32,304 nt of DNA, taken from contig NZ_QOCZ01000048.1 in the NCBI RefSeq assembly GCF_018207095.1, positions 1-32,304 on the forward strand, read 5' to 3'. The stretch's first letter is position 1; each line of letters opens with the position of its first letter. Origin of the DNA: Nocardiopsis sp. MG754419. GTDB taxonomy: Bacteria; Actinomycetota; Actinomycetes; Streptosporangiales; Streptosporangiaceae. The notes beneath the pieces were generated by a model, which was not told where the DNA came from, did no database searches, and was given only the letters and a program-made list of their open reading frames with translations. Of the stretch, positions 1 to 7,113 are shown one piece after another. Position numbers and translations under genes: made by a program.

Positions 1-39
1 TCCTGGCGATCGGCACCAAGGCCGACATCGCCGACGCCC
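1..39 (+). repeat. 39-bp exact copy of an internal permease segment
   Basis: Bases 1-39 are identical to 1077-1115 inside the purine permease gene and sit in the same reading frame (LAIGTKADIADA). Identity stops abruptly at base 40. Reading on in that frame gives no permease-like sequence and reaches a stop at 162-164, overlapping the permease start codon. It could be a remnant of a tandem duplication or paralogue, or an assembly join at a contig end. The identity is seen directly; the cause is not known. Confidence 0.85.
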
Positions 40-94
40 TCGGCACCGGGGCGGGTGGCCGGCGGGACGACGTGGTTCCGCCGTACCCACAGTC

Positions 95-111
95 GGCTAC
101 ACGGAGTAGCC
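95..111 (+). promoter_or_regulatory. Small hairpin in the leader of the purine permease gene
   Basis: GGCTAC (95-100) and GTAGCC (106-111) form a perfect 6-bp stem with a 5-nt loop, about 50 bases before the permease start. It might be a weak terminator of whatever lies upstream or a leader element. I see no purine-riboswitch core around it. Function unknown. Confidence 0.3.
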
Positions 112-160
112 AACCCCCTGCACACGGCTCCGCCGTGCTCATCTCCCTCCAGGAGGGGAC

Positions 161-1603
161 ATGACCCGACTCGACGACTCCGGAGCGCGCTCCGAGCGAC
201 GCTCCACGACGGATCGATCCTGGCTCGACCGCTTCTTCCTCGTGAGCGAACGAGGATCCACCTACGGCCGTGAGGTCCGCGGCGGGCTGACGACGTTCAT
301 GGCGATGGCCTACATCATCGTCCTGAACCCGATCATCCTCAGCGGGGTCACCGACGTGAACGGCGACCAGCTCTCGGCCGCCCAACTGACCACCATGACC
401 GCCCTGGCCGCCGGGCTGGTCACCATCATGATGGGCGTGGTGGGACGCGCGCCGATCGCCTGCGCGGCGGCGCTGGGCGTGATGGCGGTGGTCGCCTACC
501 AGGCGGCGCCGGTGATGGCCTGGCCCGAGGTGATGGGCCTGGTCGTGTGGCAGGGTGTGGCCATCATCCTCATGGTCGTCACCGGGGTGCGCACCGCGGT
601 GATGAACGCGCTCCCCCACGACCTCAAGCTCGCCATCGGTGTGGGCATCGGCCTGTTCGTGTCGTTGATCGGCCTGACCAACGCCGGGTTCGTCAGCGCG
701 GGTGAGGGCGGCGGTCTGCTCCAGATCGGCGCCACGGGTGGCGGCGGCCACCTGAACGGGTGGCCGATCCTGGTGTTCGTGGCCGGACTGGTCCTGGCCT
801 CGGTGCTGTTGGCGCGCAACGTCTCCGGGGCGATCTTCTACGGGATCATCGGCGCCACCGTGCTCGCCGTCGTGCTGCACCACGCCCTGCGTCTGGACGC
901 CGAGGCGTGGGGCGGAGGCGTCCCGGAGCTCCCCGCGAGCCCGCTGGCGGTGCCCGACTTCGGGCTCCTGTTCCAGGTGGACCTGTTCGGCGCCTGGACC
1001 TCGGCGGGGCCGACGACCGCGGGGGTCATCCTCTTCACGCTGGTGCTGGCCGGTTTCTTCGACGCCCTGGGCACCATCCTGGCGATCGGCACCAAGGCCG
1101 ACATCGCCGACGCCCAGGGGCAGATGCCGCGGATCAACCAGATCCTCGTCACCGACGGTGCCGGTGCCGTGACCGGCGGACTGACCAGTTCCTCGGCGAC
1201 GCTGGTGTTCGTGGAGTCCACCGCGGGGGTGAGCGAGGGGGCGCGGACCGGACTGGCCAGCGTGGTCACGGGCCTGTTCTTCCTCAGCGCGATCTTCTTC
1301 GCCCCGGTGTTCGGCATGGTGCCGGCCGAGGCCGCCTCCGTGGCGATGGTGCTGGTGGGCGCCATGATGATGATGCACGTGGGGCAGATCGCCTGGAACG
1401 ACGTCGCGGTGGCCATCCCCGCGTTCCTCACCATCGCGATGATGCCCTTCGCCTACGACATCGCCAGTGGGATCGGGATCGGCATCATCGCGCACACGGT
1501 CATCAGGTCCGCACAGGGCCGTATCCGTGAGGTCGGTGCGCTCATGTGGATCCTGAGCGCGGTGTTCGCCTTCCACTTCGCCATGCACGCTCTGGGCCTG
1601 TGA
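161..1603 (+). CDS. NCS2-family purine permease (AzgA/PbuG type)
   Basis: A 480-residue integral membrane protein that most likely imports adenine, guanine or hypoxanthine by proton symport. The N-terminus carries the hallmark of the AzgA branch, FFLVSERGSTYGREVRGG followed by LTTFMAMAYIIVLNP (about residues 25-60). Later segments include FFDALGTILAIGTKADIADA (about 298-317) and a Ser/Thr-rich loop GGLTSSSATLVFVEST (about 337-352), both typical of the family. Around 12-14 hydrophobic segments fill the rest, and the length is normal. The start is supported by AGGAGGGG five bases upstream. The nearby molybdenum hydroxylase makes purine salvage or catabolism plausible, but the family does not fix the substrate. 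It converges on the dicarboxylate symporter across two strong hairpins. Confidence 0.93.
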   Translation: MTRLDDSGARSERRSTTDRSWLDRFFLVSERGSTYGREVRGGLTTFMAMAYIIVLNPIILSGVTDVNGDQLSAAQLTTMTALAAGLVTIMMGVVGRAPIACAAALGVMAVVAYQAAPVMAWPEVMGLVVWQGVAIILMVVTGVRTAVMNALPHDLKLAIGVGIGLFVSLIGLTNAGFVSAGEGGGLLQIGATGGGGHLNGWPILVFVAGLVLASVLLARNVSGAIFYGIIGATVLAVVLHHALRLDAEAWGGGVPELPASPLAVPDFGLLFQVDLFGAWTSAGPTTAGVILFTLVLAGFFDALGTILAIGTKADIADAQGQMPRINQILVTDGAGAVTGGLTSSSATLVFVESTAGVSEGARTGLASVVTGLFFLSAIFFAPVFGMVPAEAASVAMVLVGAMMMMHVGQIAWNDVAVAIPAFLTIAMMPFAYDIASGIGIGIIAHTVIRSAQGRIREVGALMWILSAVFAFHFAMHALGL

Positions 1604-1614
1604 CCCCACCGGCC

Positions 1615-1646
1615 ACCGTGGCCGGGCCCTCGGGCCCGGCCACGGT
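1615..1646. terminator. Bidirectional terminator between permease and symporter
   Basis: A perfect 15-bp stem (arms 1615-1629 and 1632-1646, almost entirely G/C) with a 2-nt gap lies 12 bases after the permease stop and between two convergent genes. There is no T-tract, as is usual in high-GC actinobacteria. A second 7-bp hairpin (1651-1657 with 1661-1667) follows at once, so each gene may use the hairpin nearest its own end. Confidence 0.9.
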
Positions 1647-1650
1647 CATG

Positions 1651-1667
1651 TCGGGGCGGGGCCCCGA
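1651..1667. terminator. Second hairpin, 3' side of the dicarboxylate symporter
   Basis: TCGGGGC (1651-1657) pairs with GCCCCGA (1661-1667) around a GGG loop, six bases from the symporter stop codon at 1674. It is probably the proximal terminator for the leftward gene. Confidence 0.6.
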
Positions 1668-1673
1668 CCATGG

Positions 1674-3125
1674 TCATCCGTCGCGGTGTCGTTCCGCGTC
1701 GGTCGACCCGTGCTCGGCGGTCCCCACGGCCGGGGAGAGCGTCTCCGCGCCCTCCTCCGAGGACCGTCGCTCGTCGTCCTCTCCGCCGGAGGCGACCGGC
1801 GTGGACTCCGTGTCGTCCTCGGATTCCTCCGGGGGTCGGCGTCCGTCGAGGACCGCGCGCATGCGTTCGGTGTCGAGTTGGCCCTCCCACCGGGCGATCA
1901 CGAACGTGGCCACGCAGTTGCCGAGCAGGTTGATCGAGACGCGCATCGTGTCCATGAGGCGGTCCGCGCCCAGGAGCAGCGCCACACCGGCGGCGGGGAA
2001 GGCCCCGAGCGCGGTGGCGGTCGCCGACAGCGCGAGGAAGGCCGAACCGGGCACACCGGCCATTCCCTTGCTGGTCAGCAAGAGGATGAGCACCATCATC
2101 AGCTGGTCGCCCAATCCGAGGTCGGTCCCGAAGGCCTGGGCGAGGAAGAGCGCGGCGATGGGGAGGTAGATGGCGGCGCCGTCGAGGTTGAACGAGTAGC
2201 CGGTCGGCACGACCAGGCCGGTGGTCGCCTTGGAGCAGCCGGCGTTGGTGAGCTTTTGCATGATGCGCGGCATCACGGCCTCGGAGGAGGCCGCGCCGAT
2301 GGCCAGGATGAACTCCTCCTTGGTGTAACGCAGGAACTTCCAGAGGTTGACCCCCGCCAGGACCCGGGCGATGAGCGCCAGGACGAGCAGGAAGACGGCG
2401 GCGGCCGAGTAACAGGCGATGATGAGCATGCCGAAGCTGCCGAGCGAGGACAGCCCGTAGGCACCGATGACGAAGGCCATCGCTCCGAAGGCCCCGAGGG
2501 GCGCCACGCGCATGATCCAGCCGATGCAGGTGAAGATGACCTCGGTGAACCGCTCGATGAGGTCGAGGACGGGCTGCCCCCGCTCCCCCATCTTGGACAG
2601 GGCCAGGGCGACGAACACCGCGAAGAACAGGACCTGCAGGAGCGAGTTCTCAGCGAAGGCGCCCACGACGCTCTCGGGGATCACGTCGAGGAAGAACTGT
2701 GCGATGCCCGGGAGCTCCTCGCCCTGCGTGACCTCGTCCAGGGCGGAGGTGTCGAGGTCGGCGGGGTCGACCTCGAAGCCCACACCGGGCTTGAGGACGT
2801 TGGCGACGACCATGCCGTACACCAGCGCGAACGCCGTGACGACCTGGAAGTAGATCAGCGCCTTGATCCCGATCCGGCCCACGGCGCTCAGGTCACCGAC
2901 CTTGGCGATACCGGTCACGATCACACAGAAGATGAGCGGCGCGATCAGCATCTTGATCAGACGGATGAAGCCGTCTCCCAGCGGGCGCAGGGCCTCTCCT
3001 ATGGATGGCCACAAGTGCCCGATCAGCACACCGATGACGACCGCGACGATCACTTGGAAGAACAGCGACCGGTAGAAGCGGGGGCGGGGACGATCGGACG
3101 AGTCGGCGTCCGTGGCGACGGCCAT
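1674..3125 (-). CDS. dctA: C4-dicarboxylate/amino acid:cation symporter (DAACS family)
   Basis: A 483-residue secondary transporter of the DctA/GltP family, expected to take up succinate, fumarate, malate or aspartate/glutamate with H+ or Na+. Family landmarks are visible: the first membrane segment after FYRSLFFQVIVAVVIGVLIG, the re-entrant loop region AIGAASSEAVMPRIM, then PTGYSFNLDGAAIYL, the second hairpin loop SKGMAGVPGSAF, and LLGNCVATFVIARWEGQLD near the end of the core. These lean towards DctA rather than a glutamate carrier, though substrate cannot be settled from sequence. The last 60 or so residues form a hydrophilic, acidic Ser/Glu-rich tail beyond the usual core. The ATG is preceded by AGGAGGG five bases upstream. 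An operator-like repeat cluster lies in its promoter region. Confidence 0.92.
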   Translation of the reverse strand: MAVATDADSSDRPRPRFYRSLFFQVIVAVVIGVLIGHLWPSIGEALRPLGDGFIRLIKMLIAPLIFCVIVTGIAKVGDLSAVGRIGIKALIYFQVVTAFALVYGMVVANVLKPGVGFEVDPADLDTSALDEVTQGEELPGIAQFFLDVIPESVVGAFAENSLLQVLFFAVFVALALSKMGERGQPVLDLIERFTEVIFTCIGWIMRVAPLGAFGAMAFVIGAYGLSSLGSFGMLIIACYSAAAVFLLVLALIARVLAGVNLWKFLRYTKEEFILAIGAASSEAVMPRIMQKLTNAGCSKATTGLVVPTGYSFNLDGAAIYLPIAALFLAQAFGTDLGLGDQLMMVLILLLTSKGMAGVPGSAFLALSATATALGAFPAAGVALLLGADRLMDTMRVSINLLGNCVATFVIARWEGQLDTERMRAVLDGRRPPEESEDDTESTPVASGGEDDERRSSEEGAETLSPAVGTAEHGSTDAERHRDG

Positions 3126-3157
3126 GGAGACCCTCCTCTGAGGGGACGGGGGTTAAT

Positions 3158-3183
3158 GGAATCCGTATTCCTCATTACGGAAT
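3158..3183 (-). promoter_or_regulatory. Alternating GGAAT/ATTCC repeats upstream of dctA
   Basis: GGAAT (3158-3162), ATTCC (3167-3171) and GGAAT (3179-3183) alternate in orientation, and TCCGTA (3162-3167) is mirrored by TACGGA (3176-3181). The cluster is a clearly AT-richer island 33-58 bases upstream of the dctA start, so it is a likely regulator site within the dctA promoter. The half-site is reminiscent of IclR-type operators, but the regulator is unknown. Confidence 0.5.
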
Positions 3184-3311
3184 ATGGAGACCGACACAGA
3201 GTAAGGCACGTCACAGGAGTCACGCAATGAACATGTGAACAAACCCGCTGGTAACAACCGACCCCTGGCGAGACACGGCGCACCACCCGACAGACACCAC
3301 GCGTGGGAGCT

Positions 3312-3341
3312 TTGACACCCGGCGCGACCGCGCCCTAAGTT
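3312..3341 (+). promoter_or_regulatory. Promoter of the molybdenum hydroxylase operon
   Basis: TTGACA (3312-3317) is a perfect -35 hexamer. It is followed after 18 bases by TAAGTT (3336-3341) as a -10. The transcript would start near 3348, about 30 bases before the ATG at 3378. Confidence 0.7.
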
Positions 3342-3355
3342 GTCAATGTCAACTT
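3337..3355. promoter_or_regulatory. Operator overlapping the -10 of the hydroxylase promoter
   Basis: AAGTTGTCAATGTCAACTT has perfect 6-bp outer arms (AAGTTG/CAACTT) around a 7-bp centre. It covers the -10 hexamer and the predicted start site, which is the position expected for a repressor. No regulator gene sits next to the operon, so its binder is unknown. Confidence 0.6.
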
Positions 3356-3377
3356 TCGTCTGCCCGGGAGGCCGCCC

Positions 3378-5990
3378 ATGGACACCCGCGTCAACGGAGC
3401 CCCCGCTTCCGATCCCGACGACCCCGAGCTCAACGCGGCCGAGCATCTGCGCGACCGACTCGGACTCACCGGCACCAAGATCGCCTGTGGTTCGGGCGTG
3501 TGCGGTGCCTGCACGATCCTGGTGGACGGAACCCCCACCGCCTCGTGCCTGCTGCCCGCGACCCACTTGACGCAACGCTCGACCACCACGGTGGAGGGGT
3601 TGGGCGGCACCCACCCCGTCCAGCGCGCCTTCGCGGCGCACGACGCCCTCCAGTGCGGCTACTGCACCCCCGGATTCGTGGTGGAGGCGTCGGTGTTCGT
3701 GGACACCTGGCGGACCGCACACGGCGACGTCGCCCCCGACCGGGACACGATCGCCGACGCCCTGGCCGGACACCTGTGCCGGTGCGGGGCCTACGAAGGG
3801 ATCTTCTCCGCCGTCGCCTCGGCCTGCCTCGGGGAATTCGACGACGACCCGCTCCGGGCGCCGCCGCGCTCCGACGCCCCGGACAAGGTGACCGGTCGCG
3901 CGCGGTTCACCGACGATCAGGCCCTGCCCGGGACCTGGACCGGGGTGATCGTGCGTTCCACCGAGCCGCACGCCCGCGTGGTCCGGGTGCACCCCGCCAC
4001 CACCCCCGACGGCGAGGAGGCACCCCTGGTTGACCTGCTGGGCGAGGACCGCACGGTGCGCTACGTGGGCCAGGCGATCGCTGCGGTGGCCGCGCCCGAC
4101 CGGGCCGAGGCACGGAGGCTGGCCGCGGCGGTACGGGTGGAACTGGACCCCCTGCCTGCGGTGACCACCGCCGAGGCCGCCCGCCGGCCGGACGCCCCAC
4201 TGGTGTACGAGACCAAGGCGCAGCGCGCCGCGGCGCCCGGCTACGGAGAGGCGCCCTCCCTCAGGACCTCGTGGAACGGCAACGTGCGCGGACCCGCGGT
4301 GGTGGGCTGGCGTACGGCCACGGCCGTGTCGCGGTTGCGCGCGGCCCGGCGCCGCGACGACCCCCTGCTGGTGGCCGAGGAGTACACCACCGTCGCCCAG
4401 GTGCACACGCCACTGGAACCGCACGCGAGCGTGGCCTTCTGGGAGGACGGCCATCTGCACCTGTACCTGTCCACCCAGTCGGTGAGCATGCTGACCGACA
4501 AGGTCGCCGAGCGTTGGGGGCTGCCCCGGGAACGCGTGCACGTCGTGGCCGAGTACGTGGGGGGAGCGTTCGGCGCCAAGAACTCCGTCTCGCCGGACGC
4601 CGTGGCCGCGGTGGAACTCTCCCGGCTGGTCGGCGCACCGGTACGGGTGTCGCTGGAACGGTCCGAGGAGCTCGTGGACGCGGGGTATCGCCCCGGGAAC
4701 CGCACCCGTGTGGCCCTGCTGGCCGGCGACGACGGCGAACTGCGGGCCCTGGCCGTGGACTCCGAGGGCGACGGCGGGGTGTCGGTCGGTTCCAACGTGG
4801 CCACGCTCGCCGCCCTGATGTACGGGCGTTCCCCACGGCGTGTGCGCGACTTCGATCTGGTCACCCACCGACCTCCGGGCCAGCCCATGCGCGGCCCGGG
4901 CGGCCCGCCGATGGCGTGGGCGCTGGAACAGGCCGTGGACACGATGGCCCTGCGCCTGGGCGAGGATCCGTTGTCGTTGCGTCGGCGCTGGGACGGCAAC
5001 CCCAAACGCCGCGCGCTGTACGAGCGGGTGGCGGAACTGCCGCTGTGGCGCGACCGCCCGCGCGGTGCGCGCACCGGCCGGTTCCGTCTCGGTGTGGGCC
5101 TGGCCGCGGCCGGTTGGCCCTACTTGGTGGGGCCGCTGGCCCGCGTGGAACTGACGGTCCGCAACGGTGGGCTGGTGGTGCGTTCGGGCACCCAGGACAT
5201 CGGCACCGGTATCCGTACGGTGTTGGGCGACGCGGTCGCCGACCGGCTGGGGATCCGGGCCGAGGACCTGTCCGTGGAGATCGGGCACGGCTCCGCGGTG
5301 CACGGGACGGGGTCCACCGGCAGCCGCACCACCACGTCCATGGGCCCCGCCGCGGTGGACGCCGCGGACCGTCTGCGCGCGGCCCTGCGCGAACGTTCCC
5401 CCGACGTGCCGGAGTCGGGCCCCGTCCCCGAACAGGTCTTCAAGGAGGCCCTGTCCGGGGCCGAGGGGCTGCGGGTGGTGGGCGAACGAGGCCGGGACCG
5501 CTGGGGGCGGCTCACCCCCGACACGGCCGGGGACTTGGCCGCGGGACGCGGCTTGGGCGGTGCCGTGCACGTGATGGAGGTGGAGGTGGACACCCTGCTG
5601 GGCAGGGTGCGCCCCACGCGTTGTTGGGCGGGGATCGCCGCCGGGCGCATCTACAACGAACGCACGGCCCGCAACCAGTGCGAGGGCGCCGTCGTCCAGG
5701 GGGTGGGGTACGCACTGTTCGAGGAGCGCCGTGACGACGTGGCCACCGGGGTGGTGCTCTCCGACGACCTGGAGGAGTACCGGTTGCCCGGCATGGGCGA
5801 CGTCCCCGAGACCGAGGTGTACTTCCACCAGAAGGGGTTCGAGCACGTGCCCGGCGGCGGGATCGGGCTCGGCGAGGTGTCGGCCGTGGGGGTGGCGGCC
5901 GCGCTGGGAAACGCCGTCTTCGACGCCACCGGACACCGTCACCACGACCTTCCCCTGCGTCCGGACCGACTGATCGGAGGAGCACGATGA
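3378..5990 (+). CDS. Molybdenum hydroxylase, fused 2Fe-2S and Mo-cofactor subunits (xanthine dehydrogenase family)
   Basis: An 870-residue cytoplasmic oxidoreductase that would hydroxylate a purine, aldehyde or N-heterocycle at a molybdopterin site. Residues 1-80 form a plant-type ferredoxin domain with cysteines 37, 42, 45 and 57. Residues 85-150 form the helical second 2Fe-2S domain with C93, C96, C134 and C136. From about 165 onward it is a YagR/XdhB-type molybdopterin domain: GGAFGAK near 395, QPMRGPGGPP near 500, GTQDIGTG near 603, GSRTTTSMG near 648, and a C-terminal GLGEVSAVG near 830 that supplies the catalytic glutamate. In the usual three-subunit enzymes these two parts are separate genes, so this is a fusion. 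RBS GGGAGG lies six bases before the ATG. The stop overlaps the next start (ATGA), indicating translational coupling. The true substrate is unknown; no XdhC maturation factor is nearby. Confidence 0.92.
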   Translation: MDTRVNGAPASDPDDPELNAAEHLRDRLGLTGTKIACGSGVCGACTILVDGTPTASCLLPATHLTQRSTTTVEGLGGTHPVQRAFAAHDALQCGYCTPGFVVEASVFVDTWRTAHGDVAPDRDTIADALAGHLCRCGAYEGIFSAVASACLGEFDDDPLRAPPRSDAPDKVTGRARFTDDQALPGTWTGVIVRSTEPHARVVRVHPATTPDGEEAPLVDLLGEDRTVRYVGQAIAAVAAPDRAEARRLAAAVRVELDPLPAVTTAEAARRPDAPLVYETKAQRAAAPGYGEAPSLRTSWNGNVRGPAVVGWRTATAVSRLRAARRRDDPLLVAEEYTTVAQVHTPLEPHASVAFWEDGHLHLYLSTQSVSMLTDKVAERWGLPRERVHVVAEYVGGAFGAKNSVSPDAVAAVELSRLVGAPVRVSLERSEELVDAGYRPGNRTRVALLAGDDGELRALAVDSEGDGGVSVGSNVATLAALMYGRSPRRVRDFDLVTHRPPGQPMRGPGGPPMAWALEQAVDTMALRLGEDPLSLRRRWDGNPKRRALYERVAELPLWRDRPRGARTGRFRLGVGLAAAGWPYLVGPLARVELTVRNGGLVVRSGTQDIGTGIRTVLGDAVADRLGIRAEDLSVEIGHGSAVHGTGSTGSRTTTSMGPAAVDAADRLRAALRERSPDVPESGPVPEQVFKEALSGAEGLRVVGERGRDRWGRLTPDTAGDLAAGRGLGGAVHVMEVEVDTLLGRVRPTRCWAGIAAGRIYNERTARNQCEGAVVQGVGYALFEERRDDVATGVVLSDDLEEYRLPGMGDVPETEVYFHQKGFEHVPGGGIGLGEVSAVGVAAALGNAVFDATGHRHHDLPLRPDRLIGGAR

Positions 5991-6973
5991 CCGTGACCCG
6001 ACCCACGAGTGTGGCCGAGGTGACGGCGGACCTGGCCCGGGAGGGCGTGCGTGCGCGCGCCGGCGGCACCGACCTGTCCGCCTGTCTGGAGACCGGGGTG
6101 ATCGCTCCGGGTCCCCTCGTCGACCTGTTGGACGTGCCCGGGCTCGACGGCGTCACCTGGAACGCGGACGGTTCGGCCCGGGTGGGGGCGATGACCACGG
6201 TCGCCACGGTGGCCGCCGACCCTCGGCTGGCGACGGCCTATCCGGCCTTGGCGGCCACGGCACGGGCGTTGGCCACCCCCCAGGTGCGCGGGGTCGCCAC
6301 CGTGGGCGGCAACCTGTTGCAGCGCAACCGCTGCGCCTATCTGCGCAACCCGGCCTTCGACTGTTTCCAGACCGGCGGGGACACGTGTCCGGCCCGGACC
6401 GGCGACCACCTGCGCGGCGTGGTCGTGGACCAGGGTCCGTGCGCGGCGCCGCACCCCTCGTCGTTGGCGATGGCGTTCCTGGTCTACGAGGCGACGGCGC
6501 ACCTGGAGCGTGCGTCCGCCACCGCCCTGCCCGTGGCGGACCTCTACGACGGCACCGACCCCACCCGCGACCACGTCCTGGACGCACGGTCCCTGATGAC
6601 CGCCGTGGAGTTGCCGGTGCCGGTGGCGGGTGAACGGGCCGCCTACCGACGGGCGACCGGGCGCTCCCGCGCGGAGTGGCCCCTGGTGGAGGCCGTGGTC
6701 CGGGTGGAGTGCGCGGACGGTGGCCGGGGGCCGGTGGAACGGGCCGCGGTGGCGGTGGGCGGTGTGGCCCGCACCCCGCTGCGGCTGGAAGCCCTCGCGG
6801 AGACGTTGGTGGGTGCGGAGCCCGGTCGGGACCTCCCCGTCCGGGTGACCGAGGCGCTGTCCGACCTGGCCGACCTGTGCTCGCCGCTGCCCGCCACGGG
6901 GTACAAGGTCCCCTTGCTCCAGGGCACGGTGCGTGATGTCGTCGAGACGGTTCTGGGGATCACCGGCCGGTGA
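5987..6973 (+). CDS. FAD-binding subunit of the molybdenum hydroxylase, with putative 4Fe-4S site
   Basis: A 328-residue partner of the upstream fusion protein that passes electrons from the Fe-S clusters to FAD. The N-terminal FAD motif RAGGTDLSACLETG (about 24-37) and the second flavin segment TPQVRGVATVGGNLLQRNRC (97-116) are typical of CO dehydrogenase/xanthine dehydrogenase flavoproteins. Four cysteines, C116, C126, C134 and C152, sit in an inserted loop. This resembles the loop that binds an extra 4Fe-4S cluster in PaoB/YagS and in the beta subunit of 4-hydroxybenzoyl-CoA reductase. The C-terminal domain is the usual CO_deh_flav_C fold. The start overlaps the stop of the preceding gene by four bases, so the two products are made together. 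A perfect terminator stem follows 26 bases after the stop. Confidence 0.9.
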   Translation: MTVTRPTSVAEVTADLAREGVRARAGGTDLSACLETGVIAPGPLVDLLDVPGLDGVTWNADGSARVGAMTTVATVAADPRLATAYPALAATARALATPQVRGVATVGGNLLQRNRCAYLRNPAFDCFQTGGDTCPARTGDHLRGVVVDQGPCAAPHPSSLAMAFLVYEATAHLERASATALPVADLYDGTDPTRDHVLDARSLMTAVELPVPVAGERAAYRRATGRSRAEWPLVEAVVRVECADGGRGPVERAAVAVGGVARTPLRLEALAETLVGAEPGRDLPVRVTEALSDLADLCSPLPATGYKVPLLQGTVRDVVETVLGITGR

Positions 6974-6999
6974 TCCGGCCCCCACCGAACGGCCCCGGG

Positions 7000-7048
7000 C
7001 CGCCCCGGGCCGCCGTGGCGAGGCGGCCCGCCCGGCGGCCCGGGGCGG
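7000..7048 (+). terminator. Terminator of the molybdenum hydroxylase operon
   Basis: A perfect 15-bp G/C stem (arms 7000-7014 and 7034-7048) closes a 19-nt loop that can itself fold. It lies just after the FAD subunit and before the protease gene, so it separates the two transcripts. It also argues against a protease start at the GTG (6970) that overlaps the previous stop. Confidence 0.85.
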
Positions 7049-7113
7049 ATGTGTTCACCGTGGGCGGAGCCCCGTTCCGGCATCGTCGGCGCCATGAGGG
7101 TGTTGTGCACCAT

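Noticed and set aside
40-160. Purine riboswitch in the leader of the purine permease
   Set aside because: Only a 6-bp hairpin is present. The conserved loop-loop and junction bases of purine riboswitches are not seen, and such switches are rare in actinobacteria.
1686-3230. A 514-codon open frame on the plus strand opposite dctA
   Set aside because: It is antisense to a clear transporter and its predicted sequence is low-complexity His/Glu/Gly/Asp with no family resemblance.
3153-5945. A 930-codon open frame on the minus strand opposite the hydroxylase gene
   Set aside because: It is antisense to a protein with complete 2Fe-2S and molybdopterin motifs. The composition (His/Gly/Arg/Val-rich, no domains) is that of a GC-rich shadow frame.
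6970-7113. Protease start at GTG 6970 overlapping the FAD subunit stop
   Set aside because: The extra 48 codons would run through a perfect terminator stem and have no protein character.
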